Positions 43,597 to 52,082 of a DNA stretch of 64,000 bases are shown here, one piece after another. The stretch lies in assembly GCA_029260795.1 (NCBI GenBank), contig JAJDCO010000135.1, positions 124,001 to 188,000 on the forward strand, read 5' to 3'. The position numbers and the translations under genes are program-made. The stretch is from Planctomycetota bacterium (GTDB taxonomy: Bacteria; Planctomycetota; OFTM77). How positions within the stretch are numbered: position 1 is the first letter of the stretch; each line of letters begins with the position of its first letter. The notes under the pieces were generated by a model. The model searched no databases. It had not been told where the DNA came from and saw only the letters and a list, made by a program, of their open reading frames with translations.

Positions 43597-44678
43597 GACA
43601 CGGCTCCCCGTGGAGTGCTTCGATGGGAATCGGGTCGCTCGGCCCGCTCGACCACTCGCCGCATCCGGTCGGCATGGCGCTGCTGATCGATCCCTCTGTC
43701 GACCAACCTGCGGCCGGACTTGCCGAGGCGGCGAGCCAGCTCCGGCTGGTCGAGCAGGCGAACGATGCATCGGCGCAGATCGGCGACGTTCCCGGTCGAG
43801 TACAGGAGGCAGTTCTGCTCGTGTCGGAGCCAATGGGGACGGCCTCGGTGCGCGGTGGCAATCACGGGGCGACCGGCCGCCAGCCCTTCGACGATGGCGT
43901 TCAAGCCCGCCGCGTAGTCGACTTCGTGCACGGGCACGATCACGATCTGGCAAGAGGCATACAGGTCTCTCAGGCCGGCATAGCTGGGCCGGCGCTGCTC
44001 GACGTTCGACGGTCGCTCGCTCGGAGCCCGAGCCGGACGCCAGGGTGAGTGCGCCGAGATCACGACCTCGACCGGAAGGTCGGTGACTGCGGCGAACAGC
44101 GTCTCGAAGTCGCGCGCTTCCCGCCCAATGCTCACGAGCAGAGGTCGATCTGGCGCTCGCCTCTCCGCGGTCGCGAAGAAGTCGGCGTCGACCTGAAACG
44201 GAAGCAGCTCCACCCGGTGTGGTGGAAGCCGGAACAGCTTGCGCGCCCAATCAGCTTGAGCCGGACAATAGGTGACCACACGCCGCAGCATCGGTCGGAC
44301 CGCCCAGCACCAAAGCCGCTTCCGAGCCGTTCCCAGGTGGTGAGCGACGAGAGTGTGCACGGGTCGACGCCGGCGCAGGCGAGCCGCCAGGTCGAACCAG
44401 AGCCCAACGTCTTCACCCGAAGACAGGACCGAGTCGTCATCCCGAACGAGGGAGGCCGCCCAGAACCCCAGAGCCGCTGACCGACCGAGGGCTCGCGCCA
44501 TCAGCCGAATCGAGCGGGGTGCCCTTTCGAGCTCCTCGAAGCTCATGCGAGTCGCGCCCAACACTCGAACGATCTCGACGTGATCGACACGAGGCGAGAA
44601 CGCCTCGGATGCGGTCGCCTCCACGGAAGCGCTTTCTCGAGGATCCAAGGCCAGCAGCAAGTATCGGCGCGGCGCCAC
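43584..44678 (-). CDS. Glycosyltransferase family 4-like protein
   Basis: This 364-residue protein starts at GTG 44678, 15 nt after the GH9 stop. The C-terminal GT-B half is recognisable (LLVSIGREARDFETLFAAVT; VDYAAGLNAIVEGLAAGRPV; NCLLYSTGNVADLRRCIVRL), with Glu in the second position of the EX7E motif and an Ala-rich variation in the first. The N-terminal half is diverged. The role is sugar transfer in the polysaccharide pathway. Confidence 0.8.
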   Translation of the reverse strand: MAPRRYLLLALDPRESASVEATASEAFSPRVDHVEIVRVLGATRMSFEELERAPRSIRLMARALGRSAALGFWAASLVRDDDSVLSSGEDVGLWFDLAARLRRRRPVHTLVAHHLGTARKRLWCWAVRPMLRRVVTYCPAQADWARKLFRLPPHRVELLPFQVDADFFATAERRAPDRPLLVSIGREARDFETLFAAVTDLPVEVVISAHSPWRPARAPSERPSNVEQRRPSYAGLRDLYASCQIVIVPVHEVDYAAGLNAIVEGLAAGRPVIATAHRGRPHWLRHEQNCLLYSTGNVADLRRCIVRLLDQPELARRLGKSGRRLVDRGIDQQRHADRMRRVVERAERPDSHRSTPRGAVSCPS

Positions 44679-44693
44679 GGCTCGCCCTTTCCG

Positions 44694-46526
44694 TCAACGG
44701 GTCTCGGGCTGCCTCGCCGGCGACCAGTATCCGGCCAAGAAGACCAGCGGCGCGTTCCAATTGATGGCCACCTCGTTCGAGTGATAGCTCTCGAATGTAT
44801 CCGCGTATCGCCGGGCCGGACGATCGGATCCAGTCTGAGAGAGATTGGGTCCGCCAACCACGAAGCCCGCCACCGGATCGTCTTGATCGTCGGTCTCGGA
44901 GGGATGGTGATGTGGGAACCGAGGAGGGTCCCAGCCGAAGCCCGTCACGAAGCTGCGACCGAGGCTGTTCGCTCCGAGCACATAGTGGAGCTGCCCGCGG
45001 GCGGCTTCGTCGGACTCGCACGCTCCCATCGCGTCGGCGACGACGAGTAGAACGCCGGCCGACAAGCTGATGGCGTTCGATCCCCAGATGTAGTCGCCGC
45101 CACCGAGCGCCGTCGGGTGACCCTTCTCGCGAATACCGGCGGCGACGGCTTCGGCGTAATGTCCGAATCCCGTGTGGATCTGAGTCGACCAGCCTCGCGG
45201 GTCGGCTTCGCTCTCACCGAACGGCTCGCCATCCTTCCCCGTAGGACCCGTCGTCCCTCCATCGAGCACGGGCTCTTCGCGTTCCAGGATCGCGATGAAC
45301 CCGGCCGGGGCCATCGAGGACCAGGTCATGGGACGCTCCACGATGCGCGGCCAGCGCTGAAAGCCTTCGCGCACACCGGCGACGAACCGGGGGTCGCCGG
45401 TCGTCGCCCAGAGCTCCGCCGCGGCCCAAAATCGCTCGTCGCGGTCGTTGCCGTCACCATACTCCCCGCCCTGGATCCGCACGTCGGGAGGGTTTCGGAA
45501 TCCACCTTCCGGAACCACCTCGGGGTGCGACTCCAGCCAATCCCAAGCTCGCAGAGCCGCGGTCTCGCAACGTCGCGCGAAGCCTGGATCCGCATGCCGG
45601 TAGGAACGTGCCGCCCTCGCCGTCAACCCCGCAAAGCCGGCCGTGGCAGCCGACGAGACAGCGAACAAGTATTGGCGCTCGTGATCCGCCTCGGGTGCGA
45701 CGACGGGAGTCCAGTCGATCTTGGCGAGCTTGTGGTGCACGCTTCCGTCGTCGCGCTGCATCTGGAGCAGCCAGCTCAGCTCGACCCGTGCTTCGTCCAG
45801 CACGTCGGGAACGCCGTTGCCGCTCTCCGGCAGGCCGACGGCGTCGCTGTCCCAACGAGCGGCGCTCGAATCGAACAAAGGGCTGGCCGTCAAGAGCAGG
45901 TGCCAAACGGCAAACACGGCAGGCGGCACGTAGCGATCGTAGTTGCCGGCATCGTGCCAGCCACCCGGAAGCGGTTGAAGGCTGGCCTCGTCACCGAGCA
46001 CCATCACGCGCGCCCGATGACAGGCCGGGTGGCTCCAACCGTCGATCTCGACCGCCTCACCACACCGCTGAAAGGTCAGCGCCCGGAGGGCTCCCTCGTA
46101 GAGCTCGGCATAGACGTCGTCCGCGATTCGAAAAGGCGAAGTCTCGCCGACTCCCTCCAGATCGAGGGTGAACTCTCCTGGAAGCTCGAAGGAGCTGAAG
46201 TCCAACCGGACGACGGCATCTCCAGTGGCGGCGTCCGTCTGGACTTTGGTGGGCACCTTGCCGGACCACACCTCTTCGCCGGTGGCGGCCTCTCGAATCA
46301 CGAATCGAGACGGCCACTCTTCGGGTGGTGTCTTCGGGACGATCCACGCCGCTCGTTTGGCGTCGTGCGACCGATAGCCAATCTGGTTCATTCGGACCGG
46401 CGGCGGGTCGAAGCTCGCTTGCGGGAGCAGCATGAAAGTCGCTGCGGCCGACGCGGCGATGACGAGCAGCCCGGCGACCTGAAGTGCGCGGGTGGTCTTG
46501 CGAACACGTCGTGTCGGTCTTCTCAT
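44694..46526 (-). CDS. Glycoside hydrolase family 9 protein, exported or membrane-anchored
   Basis: The start ATG 46526 overlaps the upstream stop as ATGA. Of 610 residues, 14-36 are a hydrophobic anchor or signal and 42-135 an Ig-like N-terminal domain (VRMNQIGYRSHDAKRAAWIV). The (alpha/alpha)6 GH9 domain fills the rest. It has GGWHDAGNYDRYVPPAVFA near 188-206, YVLGANSLGRSFVTGFG, HHHPSE, and SYHSNEVAINWNAP with the presumed acid Glu at 585. In well-studied GH9 enzymes the first motif is DAGD, whose second Asp acts as base; here it is Asn195. The enzyme may trim the locus's own glycan or have altered activity. Confidence 0.87.
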   Translation of the reverse strand: MRRPTRRVRKTTRALQVAGLLVIAASAAATFMLLPQASFDPPPVRMNQIGYRSHDAKRAAWIVPKTPPEEWPSRFVIREAATGEEVWSGKVPTKVQTDAATGDAVVRLDFSSFELPGEFTLDLEGVGETSPFRIADDVYAELYEGALRALTFQRCGEAVEIDGWSHPACHRARVMVLGDEASLQPLPGGWHDAGNYDRYVPPAVFAVWHLLLTASPLFDSSAARWDSDAVGLPESGNGVPDVLDEARVELSWLLQMQRDDGSVHHKLAKIDWTPVVAPEADHERQYLFAVSSAATAGFAGLTARAARSYRHADPGFARRCETAALRAWDWLESHPEVVPEGGFRNPPDVRIQGGEYGDGNDRDERFWAAAELWATTGDPRFVAGVREGFQRWPRIVERPMTWSSMAPAGFIAILEREEPVLDGGTTGPTGKDGEPFGESEADPRGWSTQIHTGFGHYAEAVAAGIREKGHPTALGGGDYIWGSNAISLSAGVLLVVADAMGACESDEAARGQLHYVLGANSLGRSFVTGFGWDPPRFPHHHPSETDDQDDPVAGFVVGGPNLSQTGSDRPARRYADTFESYHSNEVAINWNAPLVFLAGYWSPARQPETR

Positions 46527-47755
46527 GTCGGCGCTCCCAGCGCGGAGATCGGCCGGCGGCACTCGGAAGCGGGTACCGCCGAAAGGGACTCGAAGAACTC
46601 TTCGGCGGCGTCGGCAGCCGCCTTCCATCCATAGCGTTCGAAGACTCGCGTCCGAGCGCGCTCGGCGCGTCGCCGAGCTTGCGCCGGGTCGCTCAACACC
46701 TCGAGCACGCGTCGCACCAGGGCGGCGTCGGTGCGCCCCTGCCAAAGGTGCTCTCCTGGTTGCAGGTCGAGCCCTTCGCTGGCGAGAGGAGTTGCCACGA
46801 TGGGCAGCCCGGCCGCACTGGCTTCCAGCAGCTTGAGACGGGTGCCACTTCCGCTTCGAAGCGGGCAGACGAACAAGGTGGAGGCCTCATAGAACGGGCG
46901 CACATCGGGGACGCTCGCGTGGACGGTCACACCGGGTCGCTCACCCAGCCGAAGGATCTCCGGAGGCGGAGTCGCTCCGACCAAGTCGAGGCAGGCATCC
47001 GGTCGGCGTTGCTGCACTCGGGGTAGGATCCGCTCGGCGAGGCGGATCGCGGCATCGCGATTGGGCAGGTAGTCCAGTGATCCCACGAACAGGAGTCGAG
47101 CACCCGGTCGCTCGGGGATGCGGTCGGCAGACCAGGCCGTGGGGTCGATGCCGTTGGGAACGATCCGACAGGGTCGGTCCGGGACCAGCTCGGCGATCTG
47201 GATTCGATCGGCATCCGAGGTCGCGAGAATGCCATCGACGCCCTGGAGGAGACGACGCTCGTCCTCACGGAATCGAGCCGCCTCTCGCTTCGCGAGGCCT
47301 CTTTGCCACGGTGGCCGACAGGCTGCCGAGCGCTCGAGGAGCACGCTCTCGACGTTGTGGGCATCGAGGACGACCCGAGGAGCCAAGTGTGCCACCCGGT
47401 GGTAGAGCATCTGGGCGAACTCGACGATCACGAGGTGGTAGCGATCCGTCGGAAGCCGGTCGAGGGTGGTCTGGATCTCCGAGGAGAAGTGGCGGAGGTA
47501 CTGGAGGCTTCGCCGTCCGAAGACGGCTCGCAGCCGCTGCCAGGTGCGCGACGGCGTCGCCGTCCGGACGAGATGCAGCTCTCGGACGAGGTCCGACAAT
47601 CCGGCCCGCACCTCGCTCTCCGGCTCTCCCAGGGGACGAGCGACCAGGTCGATCTGATGTCGCTCCGACCAATGCCGCAGCAGATGATAGGTCCGTTGCG
47701 CGCCACCGTACTTCGGTGGAAACGGCACCAAGGGGCTCAGGACGAGGATCCTCAC
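46523..47755 (-). CDS. Glycosyltransferase family 4
   Basis: The start GTG 47755 overlaps the polymerase stop as GTGA, with GGAGGAGGAG upstream. The 410-residue protein opens MRILVLSPLVPFPPKYGGAQ, the usual GT4 Gly-rich entry. LLFVGSLDYLPNRDAAIRLA and the donor-site stretch GSGTRLKLLEASAAGLPIVA follow. It resembles the PEP-CTERM/XrtA-associated GT4 style (glycosyltransferase with FVGSLDYLPN), although no exosortase is present here. The sugar is unknown. Confidence 0.88.
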   Translation of the reverse strand: MRILVLSPLVPFPPKYGGAQRTYHLLRHWSERHQIDLVARPLGEPESEVRAGLSDLVRELHLVRTATPSRTWQRLRAVFGRRSLQYLRHFSSEIQTTLDRLPTDRYHLVIVEFAQMLYHRVAHLAPRVVLDAHNVESVLLERSAACRPPWQRGLAKREAARFREDERRLLQGVDGILATSDADRIQIAELVPDRPCRIVPNGIDPTAWSADRIPERPGARLLFVGSLDYLPNRDAAIRLAERILPRVQQRRPDACLDLVGATPPPEILRLGERPGVTVHASVPDVRPFYEASTLFVCPLRSGSGTRLKLLEASAAGLPIVATPLASEGLDLQPGEHLWQGRTDAALVRRVLEVLSDPAQARRRAERARTRVFERYGWKAAADAAEEFFESLSAVPASECRRPISALGAPT

Positions 47756-49257
47756 GGGCTCTCCTCCTCCTCCGGTGGGAGCGTCCGAGGCTTCGCCTCG
47801 GCGGCGAGAGCGACCGAGGCACCCACCAGGCCCAGGAGTGTGCCGTGAAAGACCATGTTCCGATAGAAGGTGAGCTGCAGGTCGTAGGTCGAGATGATCA
47901 TTTGAAGCAACAACGCCAGAGCGGCCGTGACGCTCAGCGCTCGCGCCAGAGGATCTCGAAGACGATTGCGGAGCATCATCGCCGCGACGACGTTGGCTCC
48001 GACGAACAGCCAGAAGAAGAAGAACCCGATCGTCCCGGACTTCGCCCAAAGCCAAAGAATCGCGTTGTGTGGGATGAATCGGTAGAGCGGGTAGTTGATG
48101 TTGGGCAGCGGGACCGCTTGGTAGAACTCATGCCCGAATCCGGTGCCCGTGACGAGGTTCGCGCGGATCGTGGTCTTGAGGTTGAAACGCTCCCGATCCC
48201 GAAAGTCGTTGGAGCTCTCTTCGTGAGAGCCCGGCCTGGGATCGAAGATGCTCCGCACCTGCCGCACCGGCATGGAGAGCGTCCCATACGGCTTGTTCCA
48301 AAACGCGAAGGCGTAGAGGGTCAGCAAGAGCGAGATCGGAATCGCGGCCCACAGCACGCGCTTCCGCATGGCGCGCGGTGCCAACACGACGAACAGCACC
48401 GCTCCGATGGCCAGCGCTCCGTAGGCGACGCGCCGCTGCGCCAGGAGGAAGGTCACGAACGTCACTGGCAGCGTGGCCGTGAGCAGCCAGCGAAGCCGCG
48501 GCGCAGCTCGGTAGGTCCAGAGAGCTCCCAAGAGCAGAAAGAGGCAGAGCAGGAAGAAGGCGCACTCGTGCGAGCTGATGGCCGAGACCGAATCGATGCG
48601 GCGGTCGATGGTGAAGAAGTAGCGGCTCACGCCCTGGAAGCCCTTCACGATCAGAGGCACGCAAAGGGCCCACGTCAGCCAAACGAGCTGTCGACGATGT
48701 CGGACGATCTGCGGCACCAAGAGCTGCAGGAGGATCAGGTAGCCGAAGGCTCGCACCTCCCAGAGAGCGACCTTGAAGTCACCGCCGCGGACCATGCCGA
48801 GCAGGAATGAGATCGCCAAGCTCAGGCCGAAGCAGAGTGTCGCAACCTGGGGCCAATGCCATCTCCAGGGACGACGCTCGATCCACACCACCCGTACCAG
48901 CGTGGCGCCGGTGAGCACCGTCAGCAAGAGCTCGAGTGGATTCGCCGGCAGGTAGAACGAGCTCAGGTTGTTGATGTTGAGATAGAGCGGGCTGGCCGCA
49001 GTGATCGACTCGATGCCGGCGATCGGATACTGCTCGAGCAGAAGAACGGCTGCGATCAAGGTGCCCAAGGCGGCGCAGGGTCTCCAGCAGGCGAGCGCGA
49101 AGAACACCAGTCCTGCGCTCGCGAGCCCCGTCAGCAGCAGGTCGCCTTGGAGAACGACGGCGAAGATCGCCGCTCCCGCAGCGACCAAGAGCGCCAAGCT
49201 CCCGGTCGAAGCGTGGCGATCCGCCAGCCACGGGTATTGGGTCGAGTCGATACGCAT
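47752..49257 (-). CDS. O-antigen ligase/polymerase-like membrane protein
   Basis: This 501-residue protein has about twelve membrane helices and a large loop between late helices (about 330-400: MPVRQVRSIFDPRPGSHEES; RANLVTGTGFGHEFYQAVPL; PHNAILWLWAKSGTIGFFFF). The GTGFG and HNxxL patterns are those of the Wzy/WaaL polymerase-ligase superfamily. It probably polymerises lipid-linked repeat units at the periplasmic face. It follows the small membrane protein gene by 27 nt. Confidence 0.85.
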   Translation of the reverse strand: MRIDSTQYPWLADRHASTGSLALLVAAGAAIFAVVLQGDLLLTGLASAGLVFFALACWRPCAALGTLIAAVLLLEQYPIAGIESITAASPLYLNINNLSSFYLPANPLELLLTVLTGATLVRVVWIERRPWRWHWPQVATLCFGLSLAISFLLGMVRGGDFKVALWEVRAFGYLILLQLLVPQIVRHRRQLVWLTWALCVPLIVKGFQGVSRYFFTIDRRIDSVSAISSHECAFFLLCLFLLLGALWTYRAAPRLRWLLTATLPVTFVTFLLAQRRVAYGALAIGAVLFVVLAPRAMRKRVLWAAIPISLLLTLYAFAFWNKPYGTLSMPVRQVRSIFDPRPGSHEESSNDFRDRERFNLKTTIRANLVTGTGFGHEFYQAVPLPNINYPLYRFIPHNAILWLWAKSGTIGFFFFWLFVGANVVAAMMLRNRLRDPLARALSVTAALALLLQMIISTYDLQLTFYRNMVFHGTLLGLVGASVALAAEAKPRTLPPEEEESP

Positions 49258-49284
49258 CGCGACGCTCCGCCAGAGCCTCTCGGC

Positions 49285-49446
49285 TCAGTCCCCCAGCTCC
49301 ACAGGTCCCACGTAGAGACGAACGATCTCGACGCCGACCACGAGCATCGTCACCAGGACCAAGGCGCCCCAGCGTCGCCGCGGCTCGCGCGGCCCCCACA
49401 AGCCAACGATCAGGAATCCCACGAAGAACGAGAGGATCATCGACAC
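49285..49446 (-). CDS. Small membrane protein in polysaccharide operon
   Basis: The 53-residue product from GTG 49446 (AAGGG 8 nt upstream; ATG 49440 is an alternative) has two hydrophobic helices (MILSFFVGFLIVGLWG and WGALVLVTMLVVGVEIVRLY) split by a basic loop EPRREPRRR-like stretch. The open frame extends further upstream into low-complexity residues, so a longer form is possible. Function unknown; by position it may assist Wzy or the tyrosine-kinase-like protein. A similar small helix pair is common next to VanZ/Wzy-type genes, but no family is assigned. Confidence 0.55.
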   Translation of the reverse strand: MSMILSFFVGFLIVGLWGPREPRRRWGALVLVTMLVVGVEIVRLYVGPVELGD

Positions 49447-49565
49447 GGGGTCATTCCCTTCGCCGCTCGAAGCGGCCGCGCACGACGAGGGTGTCGTCGA
49501 CCACTCGCCGTCAAGCGGCACCCCGGGCGAAGCCGCACCAGCACTCGTAGCTTGTCGTCTTTCAT
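49437..49565 (-). CDS. Possible 42-residue basic peptide
   Basis: An ATG at 49565 has GAGAGG 6 nt upstream and opens a 42-codon frame (MKDDKLRVLVRLRPGCRLTA), very rich in Arg. It ends by an ATGA overlap with the ATG at 49440 of the small membrane protein. It may be a coupling leader or just an open frame in a poorly conserved spacer; codon use is not better than in the competing frame. Confidence 0.2.
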   Translation of the reverse strand: MKDDKLRVLVRLRPGCRLTASGRRHPRRARPLRAAKGMTPCR

Positions 49566-49574
49566 GGCCGCCTC

Positions 49575-50567
49575 TCAGACGTGACGTCGAACCCAGCGCG
49601 GGAGCGCCTGCATCTCGTCGTTGAGCACGCATCCCATCAGCGGAGCTCCCGACCAGGTCTCGACCGCTTCACGGACATCGCGACGTCGGGTCGAACCCGC
49701 ACGGCATATCAGCAGCGTCCCGTCGAGGTACGGCGCCACCAGCTCGGCATCGGCAAAGGGCAAGATCGGCGGCAAGTCGACGATCATGAAGTCGAAGCGA
49801 CGTTGGCACTCGCTGAAGTAGCTCGGCAAGTTTTGAAGCTCGCGTCCGCTCACGACACCGTTCCGAACACCCCCCGAGAGATGCACGGTCAGGTTCGGTA
49901 GCTCGGTTTGCACCGTGAGCTCGTCGAGACCCGTCTCGCCGGTGAGGTAGCTCCGCACCGACGGGTACAGCTCCGGGAGATCCGGTCGACCGAGCTCGAG
50001 CGTGACCTCGGACTCGAGGCCCTCGGCGACCTCCGACTCGGTCGCTCTCCGGTGATCGGCGCGTTCGATCATCGCGCCCACGGCACTCGTCTCGACTCCC
50101 CCGGCTTCGTGAAACAAGAGCTCTCGCAGACCGATCGGATCTTCCGGCGAGAAGCTGGCGCGCAGGCAAGGAGAGCGCCAGTTCAGCTCCGCCAGAAGGA
50201 CTTGTCTTCCGGGATGCTGGTAGGCGAGGGTGGCCGCGAGGTTGCTCGCGGTCATCGTCGCGCCTCCCTGGGGCTCGGGGCTGGCGATGCCGATCGCTCG
50301 TCGCTCACCGGCTCGCATTCCGGAGCTGACGTGCCCGGCCAGACGCCGGAACTGCTCGAGCGAAGCGGCGACGACTCGCTCGTCTTCGCAAGCCATCTGT
50401 CGGTCGGCGAAGCCATGCAAGGCGAGGAGGTTGAGATCCCGGCGTCGGTACGCGCCCCGCGTGCTCCGTCCGACCAGCCCGCCGATCAGTCCGCGGACTC
50501 GCGTACGCCAGCCCCTTGGCCTCTCGAGGAGTGTGGCTGTTTCGGTGTCGTGTCCCAGAGTCGTCAT
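49575..50567 (-). CDS. BY-kinase-like ATPase with disrupted P-loop
   Basis: This 330-residue protein belongs to the CpsD/CapB-type tyrosine autokinase/MinD-like fold by position and shape (ERRAIGIASPEPQGGATMTA; SNLAATLAYQ; RFDFMIVDLPPILPFADAEL; DGTLLICRAGSTRR). The Walker A, normally GxGKS/T near 96-106, reads PEPQGGATMTA, lacking the Lys. The Walker A' IDADLR-type segment reads LLAELNWRSP. There is no Tyr-rich tail. It probably no longer phosphorylates but may still bind the Wzz partner encoded immediately upstream. Confidence 0.82.
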   Translation of the reverse strand: MTTLGHDTETATLLERPRGWRTRVRGLIGGLVGRSTRGAYRRRDLNLLALHGFADRQMACEDERVVAASLEQFRRLAGHVSSGMRAGERRAIGIASPEPQGGATMTASNLAATLAYQHPGRQVLLAELNWRSPCLRASFSPEDPIGLRELLFHEAGGVETSAVGAMIERADHRRATESEVAEGLESEVTLELGRPDLPELYPSVRSYLTGETGLDELTVQTELPNLTVHLSGGVRNGVVSGRELQNLPSYFSECQRRFDFMIVDLPPILPFADAELVAPYLDGTLLICRAGSTRRRDVREAVETWSGAPLMGCVLNDEMQALPRWVRRHV

Positions 50568-50570
50568 CGA

Positions 50571-52082
50571 TCAACCTCTTGGCTGAATGCGGGGAATGCG
50601 AGTCAGGACCGGAAGTGTCCCCTGGAGCGAGTCGTCGAGGTCACGACGCTTGCGGAGGAACGGATCCGTCAGCTCGGCGAAGAAGGCCCAGAGCAGTCCG
50701 AGGATCAAGCCACCCAAGCCACCGGCGATCGCGATCCGAGAGCGGCTGGGCTTGTAGTGGCGAGTCGGCACGCGGGCCGGCTCGAGGATGCGGTACTTGT
50801 TGCGCTCCTGCGCCAGGTCGATCTCGAACTGCTCGACCGCGCTGGCATGCTGCGAGACGAGCTTGTCGCGTTGATTGGCAGCCATATCGCTCAAGTTACG
50901 CAGGCGCTCGGACTGCGCCGTTACCTGAGCGAATCGCCCAGCTTCCTCCCGCAGCGGCTGCAGGCTCTGCTCGAGCCCGGTCGCTTGCAGCTCGAGCTCA
51001 TCTCGCCTCAACAAGAGGTCCAGGAGCTTGGCCTGAAGATCGGTGTACGACTGATTCAAGCGATAGACCCGCTGACGCGTGATATACGGGCTCGTGCTCC
51101 GGTCTTCGGGTCCGGGGCGCGCCGAGTACTCCGCCCGAATCTCTGCGTCGAGATCGGCGATCTGGCCCTGGAGTCGAATCACGTCCGGGTGCTTGAAGTT
51201 GACTCTTCTCAGGAGCTTGGTGAGCTCGGTCTGTAGCGCGTACATCTCGTCGACCTTCGGGTGACGATTCTGATCGAGGCGCTCCTGATCGAGAATCATC
51301 TCATCGGTCTCGTCGAGCAGGGCTCCGAGCATTCGTCGATGCTCGGGAACCAGCTCGAGCTGGATCCGCGTGTCCTGGAGCTCGCGCTCGAGGCGCTGTA
51401 GACGCTCGATCACCGCGCCCTGATTCGGCGGCAGGGATCCGAGGTTCTCCTTCTCGAACTGCTCGAGATGCCCTCGCTCCAGCTCCGCTTGTGCTCGTTG
51501 TCCTCCGACCCGCTCCGCAAGGTGCTTGACGGCCTCGTCAGCATCGCGGATCTGATCGTCTACCATCTGATCCACGAAACGAGCCGACAAGGTCTCGGTG
51601 ACGTTACGAGCCCGCACGGGATCGGGGTCGGTGTAGGCGAGCAGGAAGCTGTCTCCCCCGCCCGCCCAGGTCTCCAGGCGGCCACCGATCTCCGCCGCCA
51701 GCTCGTCTTGCTGCGCCGGATCTTCAGGGAGGAAGCCCAGCTCACCCGCGGTTCCCAGGAGGGACTTGCGACTTCGGATGATCTTGTCGAACTGCTTCAA
51801 GCGCTCATCGGTGGCGAGCGCCGCGGCCGTGGGAGGACCGACGAGCGGGTTCAGCACCGTGTCTCTTTGAACGAGGAGGCGAGTCTCCGACCGATACTGC
51901 TTCGGCAGCAGTCCCGCGAAGATCGCCGCCAGCAGCGGGGCGCAGATGGCCGGAATGGCAATGAGCTTCCAACGTCGCCGCAACGCGACCAACAAGTCGT
52001 GAAGCTCGAAGCGACTCGCCTCTTCGATCTCCTCCGCCAAGGGCGTCAGGACCGGCTGCGGTCGTTTCAGTGCCGCGCTCAT
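50571..52082 (-). CDS. Polysaccharide chain-length determinant (Wzz/PCP family)
   Basis: This 503-residue protein has a cytoplasmic N-terminus, a first membrane helix (LIAIPAICAPLLAAIFAGLL), and a Wzz domain with SETRLLVQ. A long periplasmic coiled coil spans about 190-420 (AQAELERGHLEQFEKENLGS; LQAKLLDLLLRRDELELQAT), and a second membrane helix (IAIAGGLGGLILGLLWAFFA) lies near the end. It controls chain length and links synthesis to the export channel. The start overlaps the FG-GAP gene stop as ATGA. Confidence 0.9.
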   Translation of the reverse strand: MSAALKRPQPVLTPLAEEIEEASRFELHDLLVALRRRWKLIAIPAICAPLLAAIFAGLLPKQYRSETRLLVQRDTVLNPLVGPPTAAALATDERLKQFDKIIRSRKSLLGTAGELGFLPEDPAQQDELAAEIGGRLETWAGGGDSFLLAYTDPDPVRARNVTETLSARFVDQMVDDQIRDADEAVKHLAERVGGQRAQAELERGHLEQFEKENLGSLPPNQGAVIERLQRLERELQDTRIQLELVPEHRRMLGALLDETDEMILDQERLDQNRHPKVDEMYALQTELTKLLRRVNFKHPDVIRLQGQIADLDAEIRAEYSARPGPEDRSTSPYITRQRVYRLNQSYTDLQAKLLDLLLRRDELELQATGLEQSLQPLREEAGRFAQVTAQSERLRNLSDMAANQRDKLVSQHASAVEQFEIDLAQERNKYRILEPARVPTRHYKPSRSRIAIAGGLGGLILGLLWAFFAELTDPFLRKRRDLDDSLQGTLPVLTRIPRIQPRG

